Positions 56,944 to 64,000 of a DNA stretch of 64,000 nucleotides are shown here, in pieces (the stretch's first letter is position 1; each line of letters opens with the position of its first letter). The notes below the pieces were generated by a model. It saw nothing but the letters and a program-made list of their open reading frames with translations. It was not told where the DNA came from and made no database searches. This stretch comes from CAJXSN01 sp947492235. GTDB lineage: Bacteria > Pseudomonadota > Alphaproteobacteria > Sphingomonadales > Sphingomonadaceae. The position numbers and the translations under genes were made by a program. The stretch spans positions 1,116,001-1,180,000 of the forward strand of contig NZ_CP170453.1 of assembly GCF_042492175.1 (NCBI RefSeq), read 5' to 3'.

Positions 56944-57969
56944 TTAACCGCGCCAGCCCCGGACAGCAGCCACCAATGCCTCGACATTCTCGATTGGCGT
57001 GAACTGGCCAATCCCATGGCCCAGATTGAACACATGCGGCCGTTCCCGCAACGTTTCCATAATGGTCACAGCGCGGGCTGTGATCGCTTCGGGTGTGCTC
57101 ATCAGGATCAGCGGATCGAGATTGCCCTGCACCGGCATACCGGCGGGCAGGACCGTATCGGCCCAGGCCGGATCGACCGTCTCATCGAGACCGATCGCAT
57201 CGACGCCGGTCTCGCGCGCATAATCGGCCAGCTTCTCGCCTGAACCTTTCGGGAAGCCGATGATCGGTGTGTCGGGATGCAGCGCTTTCAGGCCTTCGAC
57301 AATCCGCGCATTGGGCGCGATGACCCATTTTTCGAACTGGTCGGGAGCAAGGCTGCCAGCCCAGCTATCGAACAATTGCACCGCTTCGGCCCCGGCCTTG
57401 ATCTGGCCCGACAAATACCCGACTGAGCTTTCGATAATCGCGTCAACAATTTCCTGCATCGCAACAGGATCTCGGTAGGCCATTTCGCGGGTTGCATGCT
57501 GATCGCGGCTGCCCTCGCCCGCCACCATATAGGTCGCGACGGTCCACGGGCTGCCTGCAAAGCCCAGCATGGTCGTCTCAGGGCCCAAAGCAGCGCTGAC
57601 CTTGGCCACGGTCCGGTAAATCGCGTCAAAGCGCTCTGGCACCGCTTCCAGGCTGCTGAGCGCATGATCCACCAGCGTGGGCGAGAGCTTGGGACCTTCC
57701 CCTGCCAGAAATTCCAGCTTCTGACCCAGCGCATGGGGCACGATCAGAATGTCGGAAAACAGGATCGCCCCGTCGAACCCGAACCGCCGGATCGGCTGCA
57801 AGGTCACCTCGCACGCTGCATCGCTGTCATAGACGAGATCGAGAAACCCGCCCTTCTCTGCCCTGAGAGCCCGATATTCGGGCAGATACCGCCCGGCCTG
57901 ACGCATCAGCCAAAGCGGGGTTTCCTCGGTGCGCTGGCCGCGCATGGTTTCAAGCAAAATTCCGGGCAT
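56944..57969 (-). CDS. hemE: Uroporphyrinogen decarboxylase HemE
   Basis: A 341-residue enzyme that decarboxylates four acetates of uroporphyrinogen III. The N-terminal diagnostic PLWLMRQAGRYLPEYRALR, FGFDGAILFSDILIVPHALG, GFAGSPWTVATYMVAG and IGLDETVDPAW are present, ending in NLGHGIGQFTPIENV. Its start lies immediately beside the candidate origin, as in Caulobacter and Rickettsia. Confidence 0.97.
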   Translation of the reverse strand: MPGILLETMRGQRTEETPLWLMRQAGRYLPEYRALRAEKGGFLDLVYDSDAACEVTLQPIRRFGFDGAILFSDILIVPHALGQKLEFLAGEGPKLSPTLVDHALSSLEAVPERFDAIYRTVAKVSAALGPETTMLGFAGSPWTVATYMVAGEGSRDQHATREMAYRDPVAMQEIVDAIIESSVGYLSGQIKAGAEAVQLFDSWAGSLAPDQFEKWVIAPNARIVEGLKALHPDTPIIGFPKGSGEKLADYARETGVDAIGLDETVDPAWADTVLPAGMPVQGNLDPLILMSTPEAITARAVTIMETLRERPHVFNLGHGIGQFTPIENVEALVAAVRGWRG

Positions 57970-58305
57970 CGAGGGATGAGTCCAATCAATATAATATTAT
58001 TAATAGAATCTGATGTTGTATGTTGGCCCTGTGGAAAGCGGGGACACAGGGTTCCTGCCCGAATTCTCACCAGTTTTCCAGCCGCTCGTGGCTAAGCGAC
58101 TCGGCAGCGTCGTTGAGTCAATCGAAAGCTGTGCACACTGTCCGCGCGCTGTCGACAAGCCAGCGTTCCTGCCCACAACCCCTCCGATGAAAACCAAGGT
58201 AGCGGGGGCGGAATCCCATCCCCCGCTTGTCCGCCAATTGCTCCCGTGGTTTATGCGGGCACTTGTCCACACCCCCTGATCCCCTCGGGAGAAGGGCATC
58301 CCTCA
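57970..58305. promoter_or_regulatory. oriC: Candidate chromosomal replication origin (oriC)
   Basis: This 336-base gap between divergent hemE and ppsR has no gene. Gene order hemE-gap-ppsR-maf-aroE-coaE-dnaQ is that of the Caulobacter origin. It contains an 80% AT stretch at 57,981-58,020 in an otherwise GC-rich region (including ATAATATTATTAAT), five GANTC sites (57,978, 58,006, 58,098, 58,115, 58,211), and DnaA-box-like TTGTCCACA at 58,263-58,271 with weaker inverted ones at 58,030 (TGTGGAAAG) and 58,150 (TGTCGACAA). The presence of parAB and parS 8-12 kb away supports the call. Box matches are imperfect, so the boundaries are open. Confidence 0.75.
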
Positions 58306-59160
58306 ATGGAAAGGCACCCGTCTCTGTCACGCATTCATCTCCATCTGCTGTCCGATTCCACCGGCGAAACACTGGAGATGATCGCCAAGGCGGCGCTCGC
58401 CCAGTTCGAAACCGCCGATGTCGTGCGGCATTTCTGGCCGATGGTGCGCAGCCGTGCGCATCTCGACCGGATTGTGCCGGAACTCGCGGCCAGTCCCGGC
58501 CTGGTGCTCTATACGCTGGTCAATGCCGATACGCGAAAACGGCTGGAGGAAAGCTGCCGACAAATGTCTCTGCCCGCTGTGGACGCGCTGGAGACGGTGA
58601 CCGTCGCGCTGGAAGCGCAGCTGGGCGAGGAAGCGCATGGCCGCCCGGGTCGCCAGCACCGGATGGATGCGGCCTATTTCGAGCGAGTCGAGGCGATCCA
58701 GTTCACCATAGCCCATGATGACGGGATTGCGCATGAGAACTGGGAACAGGCGGATATTCTGCTCGCCGGGGTATCGCGCAGTTCGAAAACGCCGACCAGC
58801 ATCTATCTCGCCAATCGCGGATACAAGGTGGCGAATATCCCGCTGGTGGTGGAAAGCCCGCCGCCCCCTGCCCTGTATGAATTGAAAGGACCGACCATTG
58901 TCGGACTGACGACTGCGCCCGAACGGCTGGTCCAGATCCGGCGCAATCGCCTGCTGACGCTGAACGAGCGGGAGCAGACCGATTACATCGATAACGAGCG
59001 GGTGAAAAAGGAAGTGCAGTTCGCCCGGCGTCTGTTCTCGGACAACAACTGGCCGGTGATCGACGTGACGCGCCGCTCGATCGAGGAAACGGCGGCGGCA
59101 ATCATTCGAATCCACAATGAACGCCAGCGCAGGGTCAAACCCGGCGAGAAGCCGATATGA
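58306..59160 (+). CDS. ppsR: Pyruvate, phosphate dikinase regulatory protein (DUF299)
   Basis: A 284-residue bifunctional kinase/phosphorylase that switches pyruvate phosphate dikinase on and off by ADP-dependent phosphorylation and Pi-dependent dephosphorylation. IHLHLLSDSTGETLEMIAKAALAQFE is the N terminus; ADILLAGVSRSSKTPTSIYLANRGYKVANIPLV holds the P-loop-like GVSRSSKT. Motif EKPIxP-like ends match. The ATG at 58,306 has GGGAGAAGGG upstream. This is the gene that flanks alphaproteobacterial origins opposite hemE. Confidence 0.92.
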   Translation: MERHPSLSRIHLHLLSDSTGETLEMIAKAALAQFETADVVRHFWPMVRSRAHLDRIVPELAASPGLVLYTLVNADTRKRLEESCRQMSLPAVDALETVTVALEAQLGEEAHGRPGRQHRMDAAYFERVEAIQFTIAHDDGIAHENWEQADILLAGVSRSSKTPTSIYLANRGYKVANIPLVVESPPPPALYELKGPTIVGLTTAPERLVQIRRNRLLTLNEREQTDYIDNERVKKEVQFARRLFSDNNWPVIDVTRRSIEETAAAIIRIHNERQRRVKPGEKPI

Positions 59161-59750
59161 GCGGCACTCTCATTCTCGCGTCGAAAAGCGCGTCGCGTCG
59201 CGCCATGCTGGACGATGCCGGTGTTGCGCACGAATGCATGCCCGCCAATGTCGACGAACGCGGGCTGGAAGCGGAAATGGCGGGGGCTGATCCTGCCGAG
59301 ATTGCGCAGGCGCTGGCCGCTGCCAAGGCTGCAGCAGTTTCGGCGGAGCAGCCGGAACGGTGGGTCCTGGGAAGCGATTCGCTGGTTGAGGTAGAAGGCC
59401 GCCGGTTCGACAAACCGCAAACCCGCGAACAGGCGGCGGAGCATCTGCGCTTCTTTTCCGGCAAGCCGATGCGTCTGCACAGTGCGGCGGCTCTCGCGCA
59501 GGACGGCGCGATCGACTGGGTCGCACCCAGCATGGCGACCTTGCATGTGCGCGCTTTGACGCACGATTTTATCGAGCATTATCTGGATGCCGAATGGCCT
59601 GCGGTCAGCCATTGCGTCGGCGTGTTCCGGATCGAAGCGCGCGGCGTGCAATTGTTCGAGAAGATTATCGGCGAGCATTTCACGGTGCTGGGCATGCCGC
59701 TCCTCCCGGTGCTGGGCGCGCTGCGGGAACGGGGCCTGCTGGACACATGA
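59157..59750 (+). CDS. maf: Maf family nucleotide pyrophosphatase
   Basis: A 197-residue house-cleaning nucleotide pyrophosphatase. ILASKSASRRAMLDDAGV is the N-terminal substrate-binding motif, LGSDSLVEVEGRRFDKPQTREQAAEHLRFFSGKPMRLHSA the metal and nucleotide site. Maf proteins hydrolyse non-canonical nucleoside triphosphates. It overlaps ppsR and aroE by ATGA on both sides. Confidence 0.93.
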   Translation: MSGTLILASKSASRRAMLDDAGVAHECMPANVDERGLEAEMAGADPAEIAQALAAAKAAAVSAEQPERWVLGSDSLVEVEGRRFDKPQTREQAAEHLRFFSGKPMRLHSAAALAQDGAIDWVAPSMATLHVRALTHDFIEHYLDAEWPAVSHCVGVFRIEARGVQLFEKIIGEHFTVLGMPLLPVLGALRERGLLDT

Positions 59751-60604
59751 GCACGCCCTACGCCGAAGTGATCGGCGATCCGATCAGCCAATCCAAATCG
59801 CCTGACATTCATGGCTTCTGGCTGGGTGAGCTGGGTCTGGCGTCGGATTATCGCGCGACCCGTGTGCAGGATGGGGAGTTGCCGGATTATCTGTCCGGCC
59901 GCCGGGGCGATCCCGATTGGCTGGGATGCAATGTCACCATGCCGCACAAGCAGACGATCATTCCCTTGCTTGACCGCCTGCATCCCCTGGCCAAGCGTGT
60001 TGGTGCGGTGAATACTGTGGTGCGCGCCGGAGATGGCGCGCTTGTAGGCTACAACACCGATGTCGCCGGATTTCTCGAGCCGTTGCAGAGCATGTTGGCC
60101 GACAAACACCTGTTCCGCATGGCGCGCATTCTCGGCACGGGCGGGGCAGCGCGGGCGATCATCGCGGGACTGGCGCAGGAAGGCTTCACTCTGGTGATTG
60201 CGGGTCGCAATCCGGCGAAGGCGCGCGCTTTGCTCGACGAGCTGGCTCCCGATGGCGAGCACCACACGCCCCCGCTCGATCACTTTGCCACCGAAACCGA
60301 TTTCGCATTCGACGACCGCGAGGGCTGCTGCGATCTGATCGTCAACGCGTCGCCGCTGGGCATGCGCGGACAGCCGCCGCTCGCTTTCGATTTCAGCCAC
60401 GCGCCGCCCGGCTCGATTGTCTACGATATCGTCACCGATCCGCTCGACACTCCGCTTCTGAAGGACGCCCGCGCCGCCGGATTGCACACCGTGGACGGCC
60501 TCTCGATGCTGATCGGGCAGGCCGCGGCGGCGTTCGAGAAATTCTTCGGCGTCCCCGCCCCGCGCGGCAGCGACGACCGCTTGCGTGAAAGGCTGATGCA
60601 ATGA
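59747..60604 (+). CDS. aroE: Shikimate dehydrogenase AroE
   Basis: A 285-residue NADPH enzyme reducing 3-dehydroshikimate to shikimate. Signatures: EVIGDPISQSKSPDIHGFWL (substrate-binding Ser pair), NVTMPHKQTIIPLL with the catalytic Lys, GAVNTVVR, GYNTDVAGFLEPL, and the NADP site ILGTGGAARAIIAGL with NASPLGMRG. It starts at the ATG overlapping maf and its last codon overlaps coaE. Confidence 0.95.
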   Translation: MSTPYAEVIGDPISQSKSPDIHGFWLGELGLASDYRATRVQDGELPDYLSGRRGDPDWLGCNVTMPHKQTIIPLLDRLHPLAKRVGAVNTVVRAGDGALVGYNTDVAGFLEPLQSMLADKHLFRMARILGTGGAARAIIAGLAQEGFTLVIAGRNPAKARALLDELAPDGEHHTPPLDHFATETDFAFDDREGCCDLIVNASPLGMRGQPPLAFDFSHAPPGSIVYDIVTDPLDTPLLKDARAAGLHTVDGLSMLIGQAAAAFEKFFGVPAPRGSDDRLRERLMQ

Positions 60605-61194
60605 CAAAGCCCCTGATCCTCGGCCTAACCGGTTCCATCGGTATGGGTAAATCGACCGTCGCGCAGATGTTTGTCGATCTGGGCATTCCGATGTTCGATG
60701 CCGATGCCGAGGTTCGCCGTCTGCAGGGGCCGGGCGGAGCCTTGCTGCCCGACATCGAAGCCGCGTTTCCCGGTTCGACCGGCCCTGACGGGGTGGACCG
60801 CGATGCGCTGGGCACTCTGGTGTTCAACAATCCGGAGAAGCTCGCTGTGCTGGAGGGGATTGTGCATCCCGCCGTGGCCAAGGTGCGGGCCGAATTCATG
60901 GAGGCGCATAGGGATGCGCCGATGGTGTTGTTCGACATCCCGCTCCTGTTCGAGAAAGGCGGATTTACGGCGGTCGATCACATCGTGGTCGTGTCCGCAC
61001 CGGCCGAGACCCAGCGCGAACGTGTGCTGGCCCGTCCGGACATGACCGTGGAAAAATTCGAGAAAATTCTGGGGCTTCAGGTACCGGACGCCGAAAAACG
61101 CGAACGCGCCGACACGGTGATCGACACCGGCCAGTCGCTGGAGGCGACGCGCGCCGAGGTTGAAGCCCTAGTGGCACGCCTTTCTGCGAACTGA
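60601..61194 (+). CDS. coaE: Dephospho-CoA kinase CoaE
   Basis: A 197-residue kinase catalysing the last CoA step. The P-loop LTGSIGMGKSTVAQMF is residues 8-23, DADAEVRRLQGPGGALLP the substrate region, and FDIPLLFEKGGFTAVDHIVVVSAP the lid-linked strand. Length is standard. It overlaps aroE by ATGA. Confidence 0.95.
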   Translation: MTKPLILGLTGSIGMGKSTVAQMFVDLGIPMFDADAEVRRLQGPGGALLPDIEAAFPGSTGPDGVDRDALGTLVFNNPEKLAVLEGIVHPAVAKVRAEFMEAHRDAPMVLFDIPLLFEKGGFTAVDHIVVVSAPAETQRERVLARPDMTVEKFEKILGLQVPDAEKRERADTVIDTGQSLEATRAEVEALVARLSAN

Positions 61195-61247
61195 GTGCGC
61201 CAGACCCCCTTGCCAGCCGCACATCTTGGGCCGATAGTCTGTGTCAC

Positions 61248-61937
61248 ATGCGTGAAATAGTATTCGACACAGAAACCACCGGACTCGACCCGAAAAAGGG
61301 CGACCGAATGGTTGAAATCGGTTGCGTCGAGATGATCAACCGGATGCCTACCGGCGAAACCTTCCACGCCTATTACAACCCGGAACGCGACATGCCGGCA
61401 GAGGCCGAGGCGGTGCACGGTCTGTCGGCGCAGTTTCTTTCGGACAAGCCTCTGTTTGCCGACGGCGCGCAGGCTTTGCTCGATTTTCTCGGCGATGCGC
61501 CGCTGGTCGCCCACAATGCCAGCTTCGATTTCGGCTTTCTCAATGGAGAGCTCACGCTGTGCGGGCGCGAGATCATCGATCTGGACCGGATGGTCGATAC
61601 CGTCACCATGGCCCGGCGCAAATTTCCCGGGGCAAAGGTCTCGCTCGACGCATTGTGCACCCGCTTCGGCGTGGATCGCAGCCACCGTGTGAAGCACGGC
61701 GCGCTGCTCGATGCCGAATTGCTGGCGCAGGTCTATGTCGAGCTGACCGGCGGCCGCCAGATCGGGCTGGAGTTGGCGGCGGAAGAGGTTAGCGCCGAAG
61801 CACAGCCATCGCGGATCGCCGCACGCGCCGTCAATCGCGAGGTCCGCCCTCCCCGCCCGCATTCGGCCAGCGAGGAGGAATTGTCCCGCCACCGATCGTT
61901 TCTCGAACAAATGGAAAAGCCTCTCTGGGCAGGCTGA
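61248..61937 (+). CDS. dnaQ: DNA polymerase III epsilon subunit (proofreading 3'-5' exonuclease)
   Basis: A 229-residue DnaQ-fold exonuclease. Motif I is IVFDTETTGLDPKKGDR, motif II LVAHNASFDFGFLNGEL, motif III HRVKHGALLDAELLAQVY, giving the catalytic Asp/Glu/Asp/His set. The C-terminal 50 residues (RPPRPHSASEEELSRH) contain the polymerase/clamp-contact segment. It follows coaE after 53 bases and completes the origin-linked ppsR-dnaQ row. Confidence 0.95.
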   Translation: MREIVFDTETTGLDPKKGDRMVEIGCVEMINRMPTGETFHAYYNPERDMPAEAEAVHGLSAQFLSDKPLFADGAQALLDFLGDAPLVAHNASFDFGFLNGELTLCGREIIDLDRMVDTVTMARRKFPGAKVSLDALCTRFGVDRSHRVKHGALLDAELLAQVYVELTGGRQIGLELAAEEVSAEAQPSRIAARAVNREVRPPRPHSASEEELSRHRSFLEQMEKPLWAG

Positions 61938-62019
61938 CGAGATATGAATCTCAAGATTCGGGCGAACCGTCCCGGATCAGCCCCGGCAAAAAAGACAAGA
62001 CAAGCAAGGAGTGCCCACC

Positions 62020-62592
62020 ATGGATATTCGCGTTTCAGGTCATCAGGTCGAAACCGGCGCCGCGCTGCAGGATCACGCGCGCGACCGGATGGAGTCCATG
62101 GTCGAGAAGTATTTCAGCCGGGCCATCTCCTCGCATGTCACCTTCGGCAAGGCCGGGGCCGGCGCGTTTTCCTGCGATATCGTCCTGCATGTGATGCAGG
62201 GCCTGATCCTGAAAGGTCATGCCGAGGCGCATGACGCGCACCAATCGTGCGACAAGGCGGCAGAGAAGATCGAGAAGCAGCTGCGTCGCTACAAGCGCCG
62301 TCTGAAGGACCGCCACGAGCAGGCGGATCACGCGATTCAGCAGGAAGAAGCAGCGTACCGGGTCTTCGCCACGGCAGAGCCCGACGAGGTCGAGGAAGAA
62401 GTTGGCGAGGATGGTCCGCTGATTGTAGCGGAAACGAAAGTCGACATCCCGGAGTCCTCGGTGGCCGATGCGGTGATGATGCTCGATCTGCGGGACACCG
62501 CCGCAATGTTCTTCAAGAATGCGGGAACCGGGCGGCACAATATGGTCTATCGCCGCCGCGACGGATCGGTGGGATGGGTCGAACCGCATTAA
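62020..62592 (+). CDS. hpf: Ribosome hibernation promoting factor, long form
   Basis: A 190-residue ribosome-dimerising factor. The N-terminal RaiA/YfiA domain spans about 1-105 (MDIRVSGHQVETGAALQDHARDRMESMVEKYF, SHVTFGKAGAGAFSCDIVLHVMQG), and a C-terminal domain (SSVADAVMMLDLRDTAAMFFKNAGTGRHNMVYRRRDGSVGWVEP) dimerises to form 100S ribosomes, as in long-form HPF. AAGGAG lies about seven bases before the ATG. It is preceded by 82 bases after dnaQ. Confidence 0.94.
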   Translation: MDIRVSGHQVETGAALQDHARDRMESMVEKYFSRAISSHVTFGKAGAGAFSCDIVLHVMQGLILKGHAEAHDAHQSCDKAAEKIEKQLRRYKRRLKDRHEQADHAIQQEEAAYRVFATAEPDEVEEEVGEDGPLIVAETKVDIPESSVADAVMMLDLRDTAAMFFKNAGTGRHNMVYRRRDGSVGWVEPH

Positions 62593-62643
62593 GCGCATCG
62601 GGTTTGAACGGCGTTTTGACGACAATGCAGAGGTCTATGTCCG

Positions 62644-63132
62644 ATGGCGGATGAAAACCCGGATCGACTTCAGAGTGGAGCACAGTCGCATTTTCGCGCG
62701 CTGGAGCGGCTTTACAGCTCCGCGCCGGTGAACCGGCTGTTCGAATCCACGCTGGCGATCGAGAAGGAGGGCCATGCGCGGCTGGTGTTCCAGGTTGCGC
62801 CGCAATCCTATCACGCGGCGGGCGCGGCGCACGGGACGATCTATTTCAAGATGCTGGACGACGCGGCCTTTTATGCCGCCAACACCATGGTCAGCGACCG
62901 GTTCCTCCTGACGACTTCGTTCAACCTGCATTTTACCAAGCCCGTACGCGAGGGCGAGGTGGTGGCCGAAGGGCGCTGGGTCAGTGGAAGGCGCCGCGTG
63001 CTGGTGGCGGAATCGCGGCTGGTCGATGCCGAAGGCGACGAGATCGGACGCGGGACCGGCACTTTCATGCGCTCACACATCCCGCTGGCCGGATTGGCGG
63101 GATACGACCCCGCAAAATCGCCTGATGAGTGA
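62644..63132 (+). CDS. Hotdog-fold thioesterase, PaaI family
   Basis: A 162-residue hotdog protein. The PaaI-type core is QVAPQSYHAAGAAHGTIYFKMLDDAAFYAANTMV, with the conserved HG and the acidic residue on the long helix, followed by FLLTTSFNLHFTKPVREGEVVAEGRWV. It likely hydrolyses small or aromatic acyl-CoAs; substrate unknown. It is coupled to the next gene by an eight-base overlap. Confidence 0.88.
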   Translation: MADENPDRLQSGAQSHFRALERLYSSAPVNRLFESTLAIEKEGHARLVFQVAPQSYHAAGAAHGTIYFKMLDDAAFYAANTMVSDRFLLTTSFNLHFTKPVREGEVVAEGRWVSGRRRVLVAESRLVDAEGDEIGRGTGTFMRSHIPLAGLAGYDPAKSPDE

Positions 63133-63469
63133 TTCGCGGCTCCCCGCTCATTTGGAAATCGGGGCGATACGGCGGCTGATAGAGGCGCAGGGCGGGTTTG
63201 CGAGTGTCCTGTTCAAAGGCGAACGCGACGCCGGGACGATCATGCTTTTAACCATAGAAAATGGCACAAGCGCGCAACTTTACGAAAGGATGCCGCAGAT
63301 GGACGGGTCACGGCAATGGACCCTTTCTCTGCCAAAAGGTATTGAAACTTATAGGGAGTTTTCCGAATATTGCCGGAAAAGACACGCTTCCGATCCCGAC
63401 CTCTGGATTCTGGAGGCAGACATCGCTGATCCGGCACGCTTCATCGAAAGCCTGTCTGCGTTAAGTTGA
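63125..63469 (+). CDS. DUF1491 family protein
   Basis: A 114-residue protein beginning MSDSRLPAHLEIGAIRRLIEAQGGFASVLFKGERDAGTIMLLTIENG, with FSEYCRKRHASDPDLWILEADIADPARFIESL near the C terminus. DUF1491 proteins are small and of unknown function, found in alphaproteobacteria. The start overlaps the thioesterase stop. A GCGTTAAGT-ACTTAAACGC imperfect palindrome covers the stop and may terminate the transcript. Confidence 0.87.
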   Translation: MSDSRLPAHLEIGAIRRLIEAQGGFASVLFKGERDAGTIMLLTIENGTSAQLYERMPQMDGSRQWTLSLPKGIETYREFSEYCRKRHASDPDLWILEADIADPARFIESLSALS

Positions 63470-63666
63470 CTTAAACGCCCGTCGGCCTACTTGGCCGCCA
63501 TCTTCTGACAGCGCAGGCGTTTCGTTCCGGGCATTTCGGCTCGCGAGATAGCACGCAGACGGGGAGTGGCCGGCAGGCCAAAACAGACCAACCCAACAAT
63601 TGCATATAACGCAAACAGGTCTTCGCCTGCGCCAGTGCTCGCTCACCGCTCAAAGATGACAGTTTC

Positions 63667-64000
63667 ATGAGTCGCAAGACCCACAAGATTTCCCTCGCCG
63701 CAATCGCGGCTGGTATGGTTCTAACCTTCGCAGCCGTCGAAGGTTCCGGCGCAAACGCCGAAGACGCAGAACAGGTACAGGTGCAGACACCTGTCGCTCT
63801 GGTCGACGAAACGGTTCCCGTTTTCGTGGCCGAGGAAGTGGTTCAGCCGCTTCCCGAAATTACCGAAGAAGAAGAGGCCGAGGCCGAGCCCGAAGTTCAG
63901 GAGCCCGCCCCTACTCCATCTGCCGGCTCCCTGCGCGAGATGATCGCCAAGGTAGAGGCACCCGCCACGCTGAGCGGCGAGCTCGAATGCTTGGCTGGTG
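63667..64000 (+). CDS. Probable SleB-type cell wall hydrolase, N-terminal part (cut by window end)
   Basis: An open frame of 111 codons from the ATG at 63,667 to the window edge. A signal peptide (KISLAAIAAGMVLTFAAVEGSGANA) is followed by an acidic Pro/Glu-rich linker (EEEEAEAEPEVQEPAPTP) and SLREMIAKVEAPATLSGELECLAG. The end resembles the start of the SleB/CwlJ domain, which normally continues with the catalytic Glu motif (YFESRGE); that part lies beyond the window. Without the core domain the family call is tentative. Confidence 0.6.
   Translation, partial: MSRKTHKISLAAIAAGMVLTFAAVEGSGANAEDAEQVQVQTPVALVDETVPVFVAEEVVQPLPEITEEEEAEAEPEVQEPAPTPSAGSLREMIAKVEAPATLSGELECLAG

Noticed and set aside
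63463..63478. TTAA-GTTGAC-TTAA at the end of DUF1491 as a CtrA box
   Set aside because: Spacer is six, not seven, and the palindrome spans a stop codon; a terminator stem is likelier.

Overview
This is 64 kb of a GC-rich alphaproteobacterial chromosome, most like Sphingomonadales and probably Erythrobacteraceae. The evidence is protein character and gene order: a DUF1013/TrcR regulator, DUF6489, DUF1192 and DUF1491 proteins, a COQ7 hydroxylase, long-form HPF, the nadD-rsfS-rlmH-envC-ctpA row, and above all the alphaproteobacterial origin order hemE | intergenic | ppsR-maf-aroE-coaE-dnaQ. I saw no tRNA, rRNA, CRISPR array, transposase or phage gene.

Layout. 1-6.4 kb: surface-polysaccharide precursor genes (rfbA, a CgeB-like glycosyltransferase, a hexapeptide acetyltransferase, a UDP-glucuronate 4-epimerase-like gene, wecC, wecB), with an inverted-repeat element between wecB and wecC. 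6.5-12.8 kb: an envelope and housekeeping row on the minus strand (secreted unknown, COQ7, DsbB, CtpA, EnvC-like, RlmH, RsfS, NadD). 12.8-14.7 kb: a promoter region packed with GANTC sites in front of an M23 peptidase/bactofilin pair. 14.7-24 kb: acyl-CoA ligase, TrcR, quinone oxidoreductase, DUF1192, ClpA, and a DNA-repair pair (MBL exonuclease plus ATP-dependent ligase). 24-29 kb: two dispersed-repeat types, then hemB, three tandem GNATs and a gamma carbonic anhydrase as an overlapping operon, and a large M23 peptidase. 29.4-41 kb: SUV3-like helicase, S4 protein, FdxA, CarD, two lipoprotein-like proteins, Sua5, acyl-CoA dehydrogenase, PQQ sugar dehydrogenase, free-Met sulfoxide reductase and a glycine-zipper protein. 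41-45.6 kb: a three-gene chaperone/usher-like locus with a DUF4402 putative subunit. 45.8-51.7 kb: mnmE-mnmG-rsmG-parA-parB with three parS sites. 51.8-58 kb: dienelactone hydrolase, FMN glutamate-synthase-like protein, NTF2-like protein, BLUF photoreceptor, rho, hemJ, hemE. 57,970-58,305: candidate oriC. 58.3-64 kb: ppsR-maf-aroE-coaE-dnaQ, hpf, a thioesterase, DUF1491, and the start of a SleB-like hydrolase cut by the window edge.

Taken together, the right third is the origin-proximal domain of the chromosome: candidate oriC, parS cluster and parAB lie within about 12 kb. Cell-cycle signatures recur through the window: dense GANTC (CcrM) sites at 13.0 and 58.0 kb, CtrA-like TTAA-N7-TTAA boxes at 29.3 kb and in weaker form at 18.8 and 44.9 kb, and TrcR. 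They lie in front of wall-remodelling, protease and surface-assembly genes. The least familiar elements are the GANTC-dense bactofilin promoter, the chaperone/usher-like locus beside parB, and a composite dispersed repeat whose stems differ in sequence but keep their layout.

Start codons were chosen by ribosome-binding site, overlap with neighbours and family boundaries. Functional calls rest on motif and family recognition from the sequence alone; no database search was run.
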